Shown here one piece after another: positions 12,035 to 23,329 of a stretch of 64,000 bases of DNA (positions are counted from its first letter, which is position 1; each line of letters begins with the position of its first letter). The position numbers and the translations under genes are program-made. The notes beneath the pieces were generated by a model. That model was not told the origin of the DNA and ran no database searches. It worked only from the letters and a program-made list of their open reading frames with translations. The DNA is from Sipunculus nudus (taxonomy: Eukaryota > Annelida > Sipuncula > Golfingiida > Sipunculidae), in contig CM049314.1 of the NCBI GenBank assembly GCA_026874595.1, forward strand, positions 56,718,300-56,782,299, in the 5' to 3' direction.

Positions 12035-14590
12035 GAAGTTGGTCTCCCAAAAAAATATGAATCCTGGAAATCTCTCCTAACAGCAGCTGAAATCAGACGC
12101 CACACTCCAATATTAGATCTCGCAAAAGACTTGCCAGATGGAGGGATATCACAACTGAGTTATCACAGAAAGTGCCGGACCATCTTTACCATAAAACAAC
12201 TACGTGATGCTATAACTGCCAAATAGAACCGTGCAGAAGAATAATGCCAGAAGTTGCACGAAAGTCAGTTAGAGAAAACCCCCATCTGTCCGCAGTGTAT
12301 GATGCAAAATGCATTTCCATCCGGAAAATGGACAGAGGAATGCTTGCCATGGTCAGTAGGGAACTGGTAGCTGCTGAAGGCCACTACCATCGGTCTTGCT
12401 ACCGTGCGGATACAAAGGAGTCGGCTGCAGACATAAGCAGTGTGGGAGCTGGGGAGAAGACAGGTAATACTAATGATGCACAGTACGATTCTGCAGTGAA
12501 AAAGGCATACAATGAGCTATATTTGTTTTTAAGAAGAAATCTGTTTTTCAACCCCACTGTTGTACCACTAACCGACCTCACATCAAGGCTGGTTCTGAAC
12601 ATGAATTCTATTGGTGTCACTCAGGTGAAAGTATCGACAAATAAACACATCCGTCGGAAGCTGGATACTGAATTTGGAGAAGCACTTCATATATTTCCAG
12701 ATGAGAAGGGACAAATGCTTTTGTATCCCGATAGCCTGTCTATGCGTGAGCTTGAAAAAAAAAACCTACCTTTCGCCGCTTAAGACAGAATAGCATATTT
12801 TAAAATCAGCCGAGACTGACTCTGGGATAGACAAAACTGCCCTGAGGATTAGAGATGATGTAAGGAAGAAGTCCAGAATGCAGTCATGGCCTCCTCTCAT
12901 TCCAAAACAGGAACATCACATTAGTGAACTGACCCAGTTCCTGTGCACACTTTTAACCGGCACAACCAACTGTTCAAATCATTCTCAGAGAGTACAGAGG
13001 CTTGCCGACTCCTTTGGTCAGGACCCGGTTTATGCCATTACCTCTGGAAATACTAGGCCAAAGAAACATATTATTCTGCCCTTTGCTGTTCCGAATAATC
13101 ATGCTTACACATATTGAAGTTGCTTGAAGAGTATCTCAGTTATATCAGACATAAAAATGGAAGCCTGTCAACATACTGGATGTCATATGTAGACATGGTC
13201 GAGATTTTGTGTTGTCTGCTTCGGGCATCAAAGGAAGGGGACTGGGACATTTATCTTGCATCCATACGGGCCATGATCCCTTGTTGTTTTTCTTACGACA
13301 AACTGAACTACGCACATTACTTGCAGTATTCCTTTGCACTGTCCCGCCTGGCCATTGATAATCCTGACGCACACCAACACATGCAGGATAAATTTTCGGT
13401 GCAGCTTGGTGCAAAAAATCCCTTCTGCAGAATTCCAGTGGACCAGCGATTGAAGAGGCAATTAACAAGGACACCGAAACTCCAGGTGGAACCAATTGAT
13501 TCAGTCTCAAGGCAGGGGCAGTCACCAGGTACCACCTGATAGCTGATTACAGAAGCTCATACTTGAGACAGCTTAGAGAAATAATAGGACAAGACAGTTC
13601 CCAGTAGTTCAGTCACCCAGATATGCAGATACCAAGGACCTTGAAGGATAAGGCAGATGTAAAGGTATTAATTGAACTGTTGTAGAACAAATGGATAGAT
13701 CCATTCAGTCAAGGCCCAAGAAAGTTGGTCAGTCTGTCAACAGTGGTGATGGCCTCACAAGATATAGCTAAAGATATTTTAAAGGCCAAGAGTCTTGGTG
13801 AAAAAGCATATTATATTTCAAGACAGAGCATTCATAAGAACAGCATTCTAATACCAAGTTCTATGATGAAATGACAAAACAAAACTTGAAAAAGTTTTCT
13901 TATATCAAGAGAAAAAGCACTGGAGGAAAAAAGGAAAACAGATAATTCAACAGGCAGAGAGAAACCTACTTTTGCACGATCATTGTCGCCCAGAGCAGAC
14001 AACTGCTTATCAGAAATGTGCTAGCTCACCACAGGGACTCATCGGATTACTCGCCTTCACTGGCTGAGACTCGGTCAGTGCTTTGCTGGCCGTGGGAAGC
14101 TTAGTGCACTGAAGCATCTTAAACAAAGCACAACTTACCAGCAGACTTTCCAAACTCTGGGTGAAACTTGGGATGTATCTGTCTAGTTTTTGAAAGATTA
14201 GAGGACTTTGATTGCAGAATATACGTATCCCCACAACTATGCATGAGGTCAATGAACTTCACTATCATCTGTTTTATGCAAAACGGGGAGACTTAGAATT
14301 CACTCAGCTTCCACAATGCAAAGATTGTTCGCACATGCATGTTCTTCGTGCGAATTATCAGACTTCAACTTGGAAGAGGTGTCTTGTTAGCAAGTCGGCA
14401 ATACCAGACCCTAATGTGAAAGGTTGGACTACGGATGAGGAAAGCAGTCTTAGCATACATTGGATGATGGGATCACCGGCACCTGAAGCTGTGTTGGAGT
14501 TTATGTCGTGCAAGTGTGCACGTACCTGTAAACTCCCTGACTGCACATGCCTAGTGAACCAACTAAAGTGCACATCTATCTGTTAAGCTA
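12035..14590 (+). pseudogene. Decayed copy of an uncharacterised multi-copy animal gene family (element-like)
   Basis: This is an intronless coding relic spread over several frames. In order it shows LSYHRKCRTIFT (about 12155-12190), RELVAAEGHYHRSCYR (in the open frame 12244-12783), QSWPP then RVQRLADSFGQDPVY (about 12800-13117), YWMSYVDMVE, SIRAMIP and FCRIPVDQ (13114-13450). A shifted frame then gives INKDTETPGGT and RQLREIIGQD. LLAFTG plus VSAFAGRGK follows at about 14040-14100. Last is a Cys-rich tail, CKCARTCKLPDCTCL (14212-14586). From memory this order matches a large protein family repeated in mollusc, cnidarian and fish genomes whose function is not established. Lesions include stops near 12227 and 12238, a TAA at 12781, a large internal deletion near 13110, a frameshift near 13450, and a stop where the family has the Cys of FTGCD. 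It is not functional as it stands. Confidence 0.72.
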
Positions 14591-14693
14591 CAGACGTGCG
14601 CAAACCAAAGAAGTGAGGATGAGGAAGAGATCGAGCTGGACCTGGGGGATACTGATGCTGATGATTGAGACAACGTACTGTGACTAGGGGGCC

Positions 14694-14885
14694 TGGACAG
14701 TTGAGGGATAAAACGCTCCTCTATCTGCTGGCGACCCGGGTTCGATCCCCGGCGTGTTTATGAGAGTGGGTCTTAGTGGCCCGTCCAAGGTCGGGGGTTT
14801 TCTCGAGGTCCTCCAGTTTCCTCAACCTCCAAAGACTACCAAACGCCACAATCCGAGCCATGGAGAGTGCCTCTTATTAGTTATT
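14694..14885 (+). repeat. tRNA-derived SINE-like repeat, family 1
   Basis: The sequence has a tRNA-like B box, GGGTTCGATCCCCGG. After it come GAGAGTGGGTCTTAGTGGCCC, GGGGGTTTTCTC and CCAGTTTCCTCAACC, then a short tail near 14880. It abuts the decayed gene relic and shares block order with 2810-3000. Confidence 0.7.
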
Positions 14886-15271
14886 AATAACTAGTTGTAC
14901 AATTGTTGTTTATATATAACGGAATATGGCTATAAGATGGCTAGCATTTGATTTTATGGAAATCTTCTTCAATAAGAAACTTCATTATGATTGAAATTCT
15001 TTGTTAAATACAGAAGCTACTTGGGAAAAAAAACTGTCTCAATGGCAAAAGTGTTGATAACATTAAGGGTGAGGTGAGAATATTATGGAAACTAGTATCT
15101 ATCATATTATTTCAACTGGTAGAATATACTTAGCCAAGAAATGTACAAATAATTGGTTTTAGGAAAAGAGTTAATATTTTCAGTTATGTAGACTGCGTTA
15201 TTTTTATCTTTACAAAATGTTGCCATAAATATAAAAAAATGAAGACCTGCTAAGTACTGTCCAGCACTGAC

Positions 15272-15575
15272 GGCTTCTACGGTGTAGGGGTAGTTCACAG
15301 GACTCAACTCCGGTAGGTCGTGAGTTCAAATCTCTGCCGAAGAACGGTGAGATTTGTCACGGTCACTCCCCATACAGGGTGGACGCTCTGCAGGTTTATT
15401 GGGAAGGCTGTGCCCAACAGTGTTTCAGCCACAAACGCCTTCGTCTATGAGGATTCTTCGATGTTATACAATGGGGATTATTGCTCACCTAAGAGCCGCA
15501 GGTGCGGAAGACCCAAGGCCTGGGTGACAATAGTCTAAAATATAACATGTTACAGCCCTGTCACGTAGTCCAGAT
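15272..15575 (+). repeat. tRNA-derived SINE-like repeat, family 2, copy 2
   Basis: Box A-like ACGGTGTAGGGGTAG and box B-like GAGTTCAAATC are followed by CGGTCACTCCCC, CTCTGCAGG, GTGCCCAACAGTGTTTCAG and CCCTGTCACGTAGTCC. The order matches the copy at 7806-8110. Confidence 0.72.
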
Positions 15576-16870
15576 AAGAATTAGATAAGACATCAATAAA
15601 AATGGAGGCGGTTTCACCCACCAAAAAAATTCTTTATCAAAAACACAAAAAAAAACTATCACTGTCCCAAGCAAATAATTAAATAGTTAAAAACAATGAT
15701 GAAACAGGCAAAGGGTTCCATATAAGAAGCTGCCATTAATAAAAATACCGAATTTTCGACAGTTTTAAGGGTCAAGGATAACTATTAGTATCGTTCACTG
15801 ATAATAAATGCATAAAACTGCTACATTTGACACACGGCCAGAAAGCTGTAGGTCTTAGCTATCTATTGAGATCAAATTTGTTATGATATCTTTTGTATTC
15901 AGGCAATTATTGGCAGCTTAAAGTTTAAATTTTTATGTAGGGTCATTAAATTCAATAGCGGATAACTATGTCTAAGCTACCACTCTGGATCTGTTATCAT
16001 ACCAAAATATCATCTATAGGCATAGACCTTTTAAAAAACCTACTTAAGTTTTGACAACTGGGTGGTACCAGTATCTGCTCTGGCCCATAGACTATAAACA
16101 ATTTGGATGAAATACAGCCAAAAATGTCGATTTGCATTATTTTCAGTACCATCTGATTCCTTTCCTGGCTTAGACTCTTTCGATTGTCATGGCAACATAC
16201 GCCTGATTAAGGTCTGTGCATAATAATCTCATTCATCTTGGCATCTCCTCGAGCTTTCACTTTTGACGGCTCGGTGAATGTAATGCTCAAAATGGCGTCC
16301 CAGGTGGTGGCTCTTTATATAGCGCTATAATTTATAAGATGTGGTGAGCGTCAATGGTGCCCAACATTCTAATTCCTCAAACATTGTGAATTCTAGGGAG
16401 TCACATTTGAGTATGTTTCATGCATACGTTTAAAAAAACTATGTTTAATATACGTGGATTTTTTGGTATTTAACACCGGCTGGACAGTAATGTTATTAAA
16501 TTTGTATGTTTCAACTTGGTAATACAACTTGCTGTATAATAAATAAGCCGCCTAGGATTTTTTTTAATCACTGACCATTTAGTGGCGCATATTATTAACA
16601 TGTGCATAGGAGAACAACTCTGCACGTTAGTAATAACACGCTGTGATCATTATCAATATCAGTGGAAAATAATTAAAATTAGGGTCCCTTAAATTGTAGA
16701 CGGACAAGACAAAGAAGATGTCTGTGGGAAGAGATCGAGGCCAATATTCTTCCTGCTAGTCCAGTAAAGAATGTAAAACACAATGTTAAGCAATAGCTAC
16801 CAACTTATGCATTCATAGGTAGGAGCGAACAATGGGAAACACATAACAGGGAATATTAATATATATGTAA
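15576..16870. other. Non-coding spacer
   Basis: AT-rich sequence without a convincing ORF, RNA gene or recognisable repeat. It ends in a (TA)n tract. Confidence 0.4.
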
Positions 16871-16875
<5 letters not shown>

Positions 16876-16930
<55 letters not shown>

Positions 16931-17086
16931 CTACGGGGTGACATAAAAGCGGACCGAACTGTCTCGCTAGTGAAGCTTGCTTTGCTAGCGAAGCGGTTGG
17001 TACGCCGGACATGTGCGCCACCAACATTGGTTTAAATCGGGGATCGGCCCAATGTTTCTCCCTGAATATTTTGTCTTCGTTACAAT

Positions 17087-17137
<51 letters not shown>

Positions 17138-17140
17138 CAT
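16876..17140. repeat. (TA)n microsatellites flanking a possible SINE fragment
   Basis: (TA)n tracts at about 16876-16928 and 17085-17140 flank about 155 bp of GC-richer sequence. The insert has TAGCGAAGCGGTTGG (tRNA box A-like) and GGTTTAAATCGGGG (B box-like), plus an inverted TCGCTAG / CTAGCGA pair. A third tRNA-like SINE head is possible but weakly supported. Confidence 0.45.
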
Positions 17141-17469
17141 ACATACATATACAGTGACCCGTACAGATAACCTTTAATATGTCTACAAAAGATCATGCTG
17201 CCTGTAGATTGAACATGTACTGGAAACATAAGATGTCACATATAGACGATAATATCTGTGCAGTGTTTTAAAACCTTAGAAATAGATACTGTGTAACGAG
17301 GTAATATTGAAAGAATTCTTAAATTTAAGTGTATGTATATTAGGTACGAAGCAAACTTATGTGCAAGTAATAGGCTTAAAAGATGATTTGATATATCCTT
17401 ACAAGAAATTACGCGGAGCTAAACTCATAGCTCAAGTCCTCCCGCTCAGATCTCCAGCCTTAACGGCGG

Positions 17470-18215
17470 CTTCACCAACAGACAACATCCCCAGCCATAA
17501 TGGTCCCTTCACCAATGTACAACATCCCCAGCCATAACGGTCCCTTCACCAATCCACAACATCCCCAGCCATAACGGTCCCTTCACCAATCCACAACATC
17601 CCCAGCCATAACGGTCCCTTCACCAATCCACAACATCCCCAGCCATAACGGTCCCTTCACCAATCCACAATATCCCAAGATATAATGGTGGCTTCACCAA
17701 TCTACAACATCTCCTGCCATAACGCTGGCTTCATAGATCTACAACATCTCCAGCCATAACGGTGGCTGCACCATTCTACAACATCCCCAGCCATAACGGT
17801 GGCTTAACCAATCCATAACCTCCCCAGCCATAACGGTGGCTACACCAAGCCACAACATGTCCCGGTCAAAACGGTGGCTTCACAAATCCACAACATCCCC
17901 AACCAAAACGGTGGCTTCACCAAGCCACAACCTGCCCAGTCATAACGGTGGCTACACCAAGCTACAACATGTCCAGCCAATACTCATCCATAACATCCCC
18001 AGCCATAACGGTTGCTTCACCAATATACAACATCCCCAGCCATAACGGTCTCTTCACCAATGCACAAAATCCCAAACTATAATGGTGGCTTCCCCAATAG
18101 ACAACATCCCCAGCCATAATTGTCCCTTCACCAATGCACAATAACCCCAGCTATAATGGTGGCTACACCAATCCACAATATGCCCAGTCATAACGGTGGC
18201 TTCAACAATCCACAA
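17470..18215. repeat. 37-bp minisatellite, about 20 units
   Basis: The unit ACAACATCCCCAGCCATAAC plus GGTCCCTTCACCAATCC (37 bp) is repeated head to tail. The first five or so units are almost identical. Later units vary (GGTGGCTTCACC, GGTGGCTACACC) and differ slightly in length. Because 37 is not a multiple of 3, the reading frame shifts each unit and no repeat protein is encoded. There are no spacers, so it is not a CRISPR array. Confidence 0.93.
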
Positions 18216-18384
18216 CTTCTTCCGACAGTTTAAAAATTAGTTTCCTCAGTAGTCCACATTAAACAAAGGTGAATTAAACCCAGATTGGCCCAGCCAACTG
18301 AATATCCGAATTCAGTTTGAAAAAGCCAAGTTTAGGACCATATTACGCGCAAAAACATATTAGAAACTTTTAACATGCGTCCAG

Positions 18385-18560
18385 TTATACTTATTGCAAT
18401 AGACTTGGGTCCAAATACATTTAAAGTAATCGAATACAAATTCAAATAATTTTACAAGTAATCGATTACAATTACAATTACTTTTGCGTTTTCAGAAAAG
18501 TAATCGATTAGAACTACAATTACTTCTTAAAGTAATCGCAGTTGCTTTTGCAATTAATTT
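18385..18560. repeat. TAATCGATTAC-type repeat element
   Basis: Several near copies of AAAGTAATCGATTACAATTA and its relatives occur in a row (AAGTAATCGATTACAATTAC, AAAGTAATCGATTAGAACTA, AAAGTAATCGCAGTTGC). Short imperfect palindromic repeats of this kind are frequent in invertebrate non-autonomous DNA elements. No protein is encoded. Confidence 0.6.
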
Positions 18561-21457
18561 TGTGTATTAGGACCATTTACCTCATGCAAGAACAGCAACT
18601 GGGTTAGAGATTGGTTTGAGCTCTAAACATTTTTTAACAGTCATAACAAATTTAATAAAGGCACACCCTATACACAATCTGTATTATAGCATGAATCGCA
18701 GTAGGATTTGCACAAAGAGTCATTGTTGAGTGGTAATGTCATATTTAGTCAAACATTTCAGAGTCGCCACAAAACGGATCCAGATTATGGTATATAAATT
18801 AAGCTTGTTGTAAAAAAAGACAAGAAACAAACAAAACATTATTATAAAGACACAAACGTGTGTATGTGGTTTTGGGTTACTACTAAACGGATATAAACCG
18901 GGCCATTTCAATGAAGGTATGGTAAAAAAAGGTGGGAAACTAGTTAAACATTCTTATGTAGAAAAGCCTGGATATATATGGCTTTCGGTCACTACTCAAC
19001 GGATAGAAACCGTGACATTTTCAAAACAGCTGTTTCTGTATGTTTATTTGAATAAAATTCATATGAACCTTAACATATCCTTTGTTTGCAAGTAATTTGT
19101 CATACTTATTATTTGATGGAATTATTCATATTGAAATCATTGCAATATATCTACACACATATGCGCACACAAATAAATGAATACGTACATCCTGGATATT
19201 ACCCCGGCTCATTCAATACACTCTAAGTAGGTTAACTAGATAATGATAACACATAATTAAGCAGGTGAGATACAACTCTAATTCTACTTTAATACTTCTA
19301 GCAAAATTACACAATGAACAATAATACTTTACCGTTTACTGATATAAACACAGGCATATATATCAAACATACCAGCTGATTGCACTACACAAAGCGCGCT
19401 ACTAGGTAACTTGTTCCCTACTAAAGGTGTTTTGATATCCGCGATTAGAACTCGAAGTAAATGAAGCGAAATCAGCAGTGAAGTTGACGTGTTGTTCATG
19501 GTGTTTTAGAACATAAGTCTGACGTCAAATATCTTCATATATATCTTCGATATCTTCAAAGAATACCAAGGGGTGGCAGGTATTTTTATTTCAATTATTA
19601 TAAGTGCCTCACTAAGCATGATAACCTCAATACTGCTCAGGTTTACAACAGTTTTCCTCGATGACCTTATAAAAGCAATAAATGTTAAGTGCAAAGGAAG
19701 GCGGATCACAGTAAAATGGACATCCAATATATATATATAGGTTTACTCTGTTTGCTTTTGTAGTTTCTGTTAATTCTTGCCAACACGAAAAGAACAGTTA
19801 CTGGATTAGCAGCTGGCACATTGGTTTTAAGATGTGTTATGGTTGGATCTCTAAGCACAAAATGGACATTAAGCACATTAAACCATCCCTGTTTCTATGT
19901 TCACATGTATGCGAGTTTAGAAACACAACACATGGAACAATCATTGCATAGAACGCAACATAAATGAATTATAACTTGTCACTCATTTATTTTGTGCACT
20001 GCGCAAACGGCATTCATTGGTGCTGTTTAAAATTTACCCTGTGTACTGTGCAAATTAGAATCTGTTGGTGTGGCTGCAATTTTCTGTTCGCTTTTACAGT
20101 AAGGTGTCTATTAGTGGGGGATCCACTTCACTGTAGGCTTCTATCTTCCATTGTGTCGGTTTCCTATCTCGCTCAGTTCTTTACGCAAGCTCTTTTCATC
20201 AATAAACGGGATGGCGGATATATAAGAATATGTGTGTGTGGGGGGGGGGGAGCCTCGTATGCAATAGGTTGTCAGTTACATTATGGCTATGCACGTACGT
20301 CTGTACGAGGACACCTGTCAGACACGCTTCATAGGCATGATCTATTGCTTACAAAATTCTGATAATACACGTTGAAAGCAAATTATATCACATATGCTTA
20401 TGTTATATGGCGGGGACTGTTCCTACAACTCTCCCACATTCCTCTCTACATAAATCTGTTGTTCTTTTTGTGTGATTGAGTGTATTAACTTACAACGATT
20501 ACGATTAATTAACCGCATCAGCTACAAAACTTTTTTTCTTTCGTGACACGATATGCTTAATAATAAACACATAGTATCTCCGACAGCAAAGGCTAGGGGT
20601 ACCCGTCCCCTGATTGTTTACCATTTGCCCGTCAAAAACTATAGAATTTTTAAAAAAAAAAGATATATTATTTTTTTCTAAAGAAACATTCGGAGATTCT
20701 TCCAACAACGCCGAATTAAATAACATGAGACATGAATAATAATTTATCCATTAAAGCATTTTTCCTCTCATCTTTAATAAATACTGGTATTTCCAAATCA
20801 AGAAATCTTTATGATTTACATCTTTGCTTTGAAAACAATATACAAAATTAGGTAACGGGTTTCTTAATAAACATATTTATTTTAGAATATGGAAATTATG
20901 TTAAGTATTTTATACATTTACGATTTAAGTAGAAAATGAAATTTCGATTTTTTATTTATGTTTTGTGAATCTATCGTTCATACTAACGTTTTTGGAATAA
21001 GTTGGTTTGAATATATGCCATCTGTATCTGATTGGTGGAATCAAATTGTCAGGAAAACTCATTATTCGATGAATAATGGGTGTCACAGTGTTCCAGTGAT
21101 CTCTGTTTATACTGGATTACTGATCTGTATATTGTGGTGATTATAAAAACATGCAAAACATACAAACTGTGTGACACAGACCAGAGGTATGGTTATAAAA
21201 CAATTCGTTCCACAAAGATGCGATAATTCGATCCGCTAAAGACTTAATAAATATTTACCGAGTGCGTAAAACCATTATGTAAATTCAGGGTTATAAATCC
21301 TTACCAAATGACCATACGTACCATTGTGTCGTCTGGCCCCTCAGTGGTAAACAAAATTAGAAAATGATAGCATGCAGATTACAGTAAAAAAGGAAATAAA
21401 CAAACTTCATTTCTCCAGAAAGGAGCACCGTTAAGCAGTATCAACATCAGTGCTAAA
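18561..21457. other. Non-coding spacer upstream of the LRR-Ig pseudogene
   Basis: No supported coding region. It contains a short GTGTGTGGGGGGGGGG run near 20230 and scattered AT-rich sequence. The promoter or 5' exon of the receptor gene at 21458 may lie in its right part but cannot be identified. Confidence 0.4.
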
Positions 21458-22993
21458 ATGAGATATCTCCATACAAGGCACTTGCTTGTTATGACCATTA
21501 GTGCATTTATAACTGGGGCTTTGACCGTAGGACCCAGTTCTGGATGTCACGGAAATGGCACCTCCCTTAATTGTTCTGGGCTGGGATTAAGCAGACTTCC
21601 GTTCAGTTACTTAACAGCCTCTGTTTCTAAGGATATTCCCATGGTTAACTTCACAGCGCTGAACATGTCAAACACAAATCTGTCTACTCAACAACTTTGT
21701 ACATGGATCCTTGCTTCAGATATTCAACATTTGGACATGACTTATAATAACATCGGTGATGACACATAATTTGAATGCCGTAAAAACAACAATATTACCC
21801 AACTCAAGGACGATTCCGTTCGTGGATTTATGCATCTGCAAGGTCTGAATGTAGAGAACAACTGCCTGGAAACAATAAACTTTTCACATTTCCGTGATCT
21901 GCATGCCCTGAGATATCTGATTCTTCGGAACAACCGGATCAGTGAGTGTGTAACTTCGGAAGGTACAGGTTGGATGGACCAGCTTTTGTATTTAGACTTG
22001 AGTTACAACCGATTGGTTCTTCCCTTGGATTTGGAGTCGTTTCCGAAACCTCTTTCTCTGCTTCATAATCCCCTATTCTGTGGCTGTAAAGTCAGATTGT
22101 TTGGGGAAAAATTGGGTAGGCATGTATCAGCGGCTTGCCAAGATTCACAAAATATAACTAAAATAAATTCAGACACGTGTTTATACGTGTTTGAGAATAA
22201 GCTAGGAGCCCAAATACCACAAAGGTGTGAACCCCCTGAAAATGAAACAGTAGATGATTTACGATACCTGTACAAAGCTCTTCCTGAATGTACAATACCT
22301 TATGTGTATTTGGAGAAGATCAACAACGGGAAAAGTGTGATGTGTGTCGCTATCGGTGGACCGGGTATTCTTGTAAACATGACAACACCAGACAAGAAAA
22401 CAATCATCTCTCCTCGTAAAGACCTGTTGGCAATAGTAAAGGTACCTGTAAAGCATGATGGCGAGTACAGTTGTACAGTAAGGAGCCAATTTAGCAAAGA
22501 AATAGTGGTCAGTAAGTCTACATTGGTGGACAAACATTCGAGCTCCTTTATTACATACTTTGAGGAAGCAGTTTGTGAAGGGAGGATGACCGGTTTCTGG
22601 ATGCGCAGTATGTGGGATTACATAATCCTTGGCATATTTTGTATAAGTATACTTGCGAATCTTGTTCTCTTCGGGAAATGGTGTTTCAAATTCCAAAAGC
22701 AGAAAAAGAGCAGCAATGTGAAGTTGATAGGTCTGACGAATGTTACATACATGAACACCTTACGAATCAAGCCCAACCGACAATGCAGTACACAAAAGCC
22801 TAGTGACGATGATGAGTACCAAGAGGTCAAAGGTTTCATGGATCCACGTGATCAGGTCATGGAAAACAATATCTTGTACGAGCCTGACAGCCCTCCGTGT
22901 GCAGCTGCGTCGCCGCCCAAAAATGTTGACTCCGGCCACGCCCACTATTACTATGTAGAGGACAAGTGGGAACAGGACCATGGACTAAAGTAA
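21458..22993 (+). pseudogene. LRR-Ig transmembrane receptor, interrupted by one in-frame stop
   Basis: A single-exon reading frame of 511 codons is broken only by TAA at 21767-21769 (codon 104). The frame is otherwise open on both sides. The order is signal peptide (about 1-28, LLVMTISAFITGAL), an LRR N-cap (CHGNGTSLNCSGLGL), leucine-rich repeats (IQHLDMTYNNIG, MHLQGLNVENN, LRYLILRNNRIS, LLYLDLSYNRL), and an LRR C-cap (HNPLFCGCK). An Ig domain follows, with Cys296 and Cys339 in DGEYSCTV, then a transmembrane helix (about 388-407) and a cytoplasmic tail with tyrosines in TYMNT, DEYQEV and ILYEPD. It is paralogous to the intact gene at 41051-42622. A premature stop in the ectodomain predicts loss of membrane anchoring. 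It could be a fixed pseudogene, a null allele or a sequencing error. Confidence 0.85.
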
Positions 22994-23269
22994 GCAAAGG
23001 ATACACCTTTATATAATCATTCATATGCCGGTCGCGTGTTCATAGATCATACAATGGCCTAATTGTTTCCAACGTTTACAATTCATTTTAGATTTTAATA
23101 TATAACACATAGGGATAAAGGTCTACTTTGTTCAGTTTAATACAGTAATATGAATGTGTATACAGCATAATTCGAAACTCTGTAATATCTCAAGGTTCAG
23201 CATTAATGCTTATGTAAAAGAAAAATATTATGTAGAATGAACAATTAGGCTAGTAAAAGCAAGGCAATA

Positions 23270-23329
<60 letters not shown>

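Noticed and set aside
16797-17144. Open frame over a (TA)n tract rich in Tyr-Ile repeats
   Set aside because: Pure microsatellite translation; no real protein. The same applies to the (TA)n frames at 35416-35661, 43095-43335, 62717-62932 and 63355-63588.
17307-18045. Open frames with repeated SHN(M/L/I)PSHNG peptides
   Set aside because: They arise from the 37-bp minisatellite, whose period is not a multiple of three, so frames are not maintained.
17470-18215. CRISPR-like array
   Set aside because: The repeat units are contiguous without unique spacers, and the context is a eukaryotic genome.
19964-20362. 132-codon frame with several cysteines
   Set aside because: No domain, no start context, and flanking low-complexity G run; considered chance.
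22259-22696. Minus-strand frame of 145 codons
   Set aside because: Shadow of the LRR-Ig receptor in the antisense strand.
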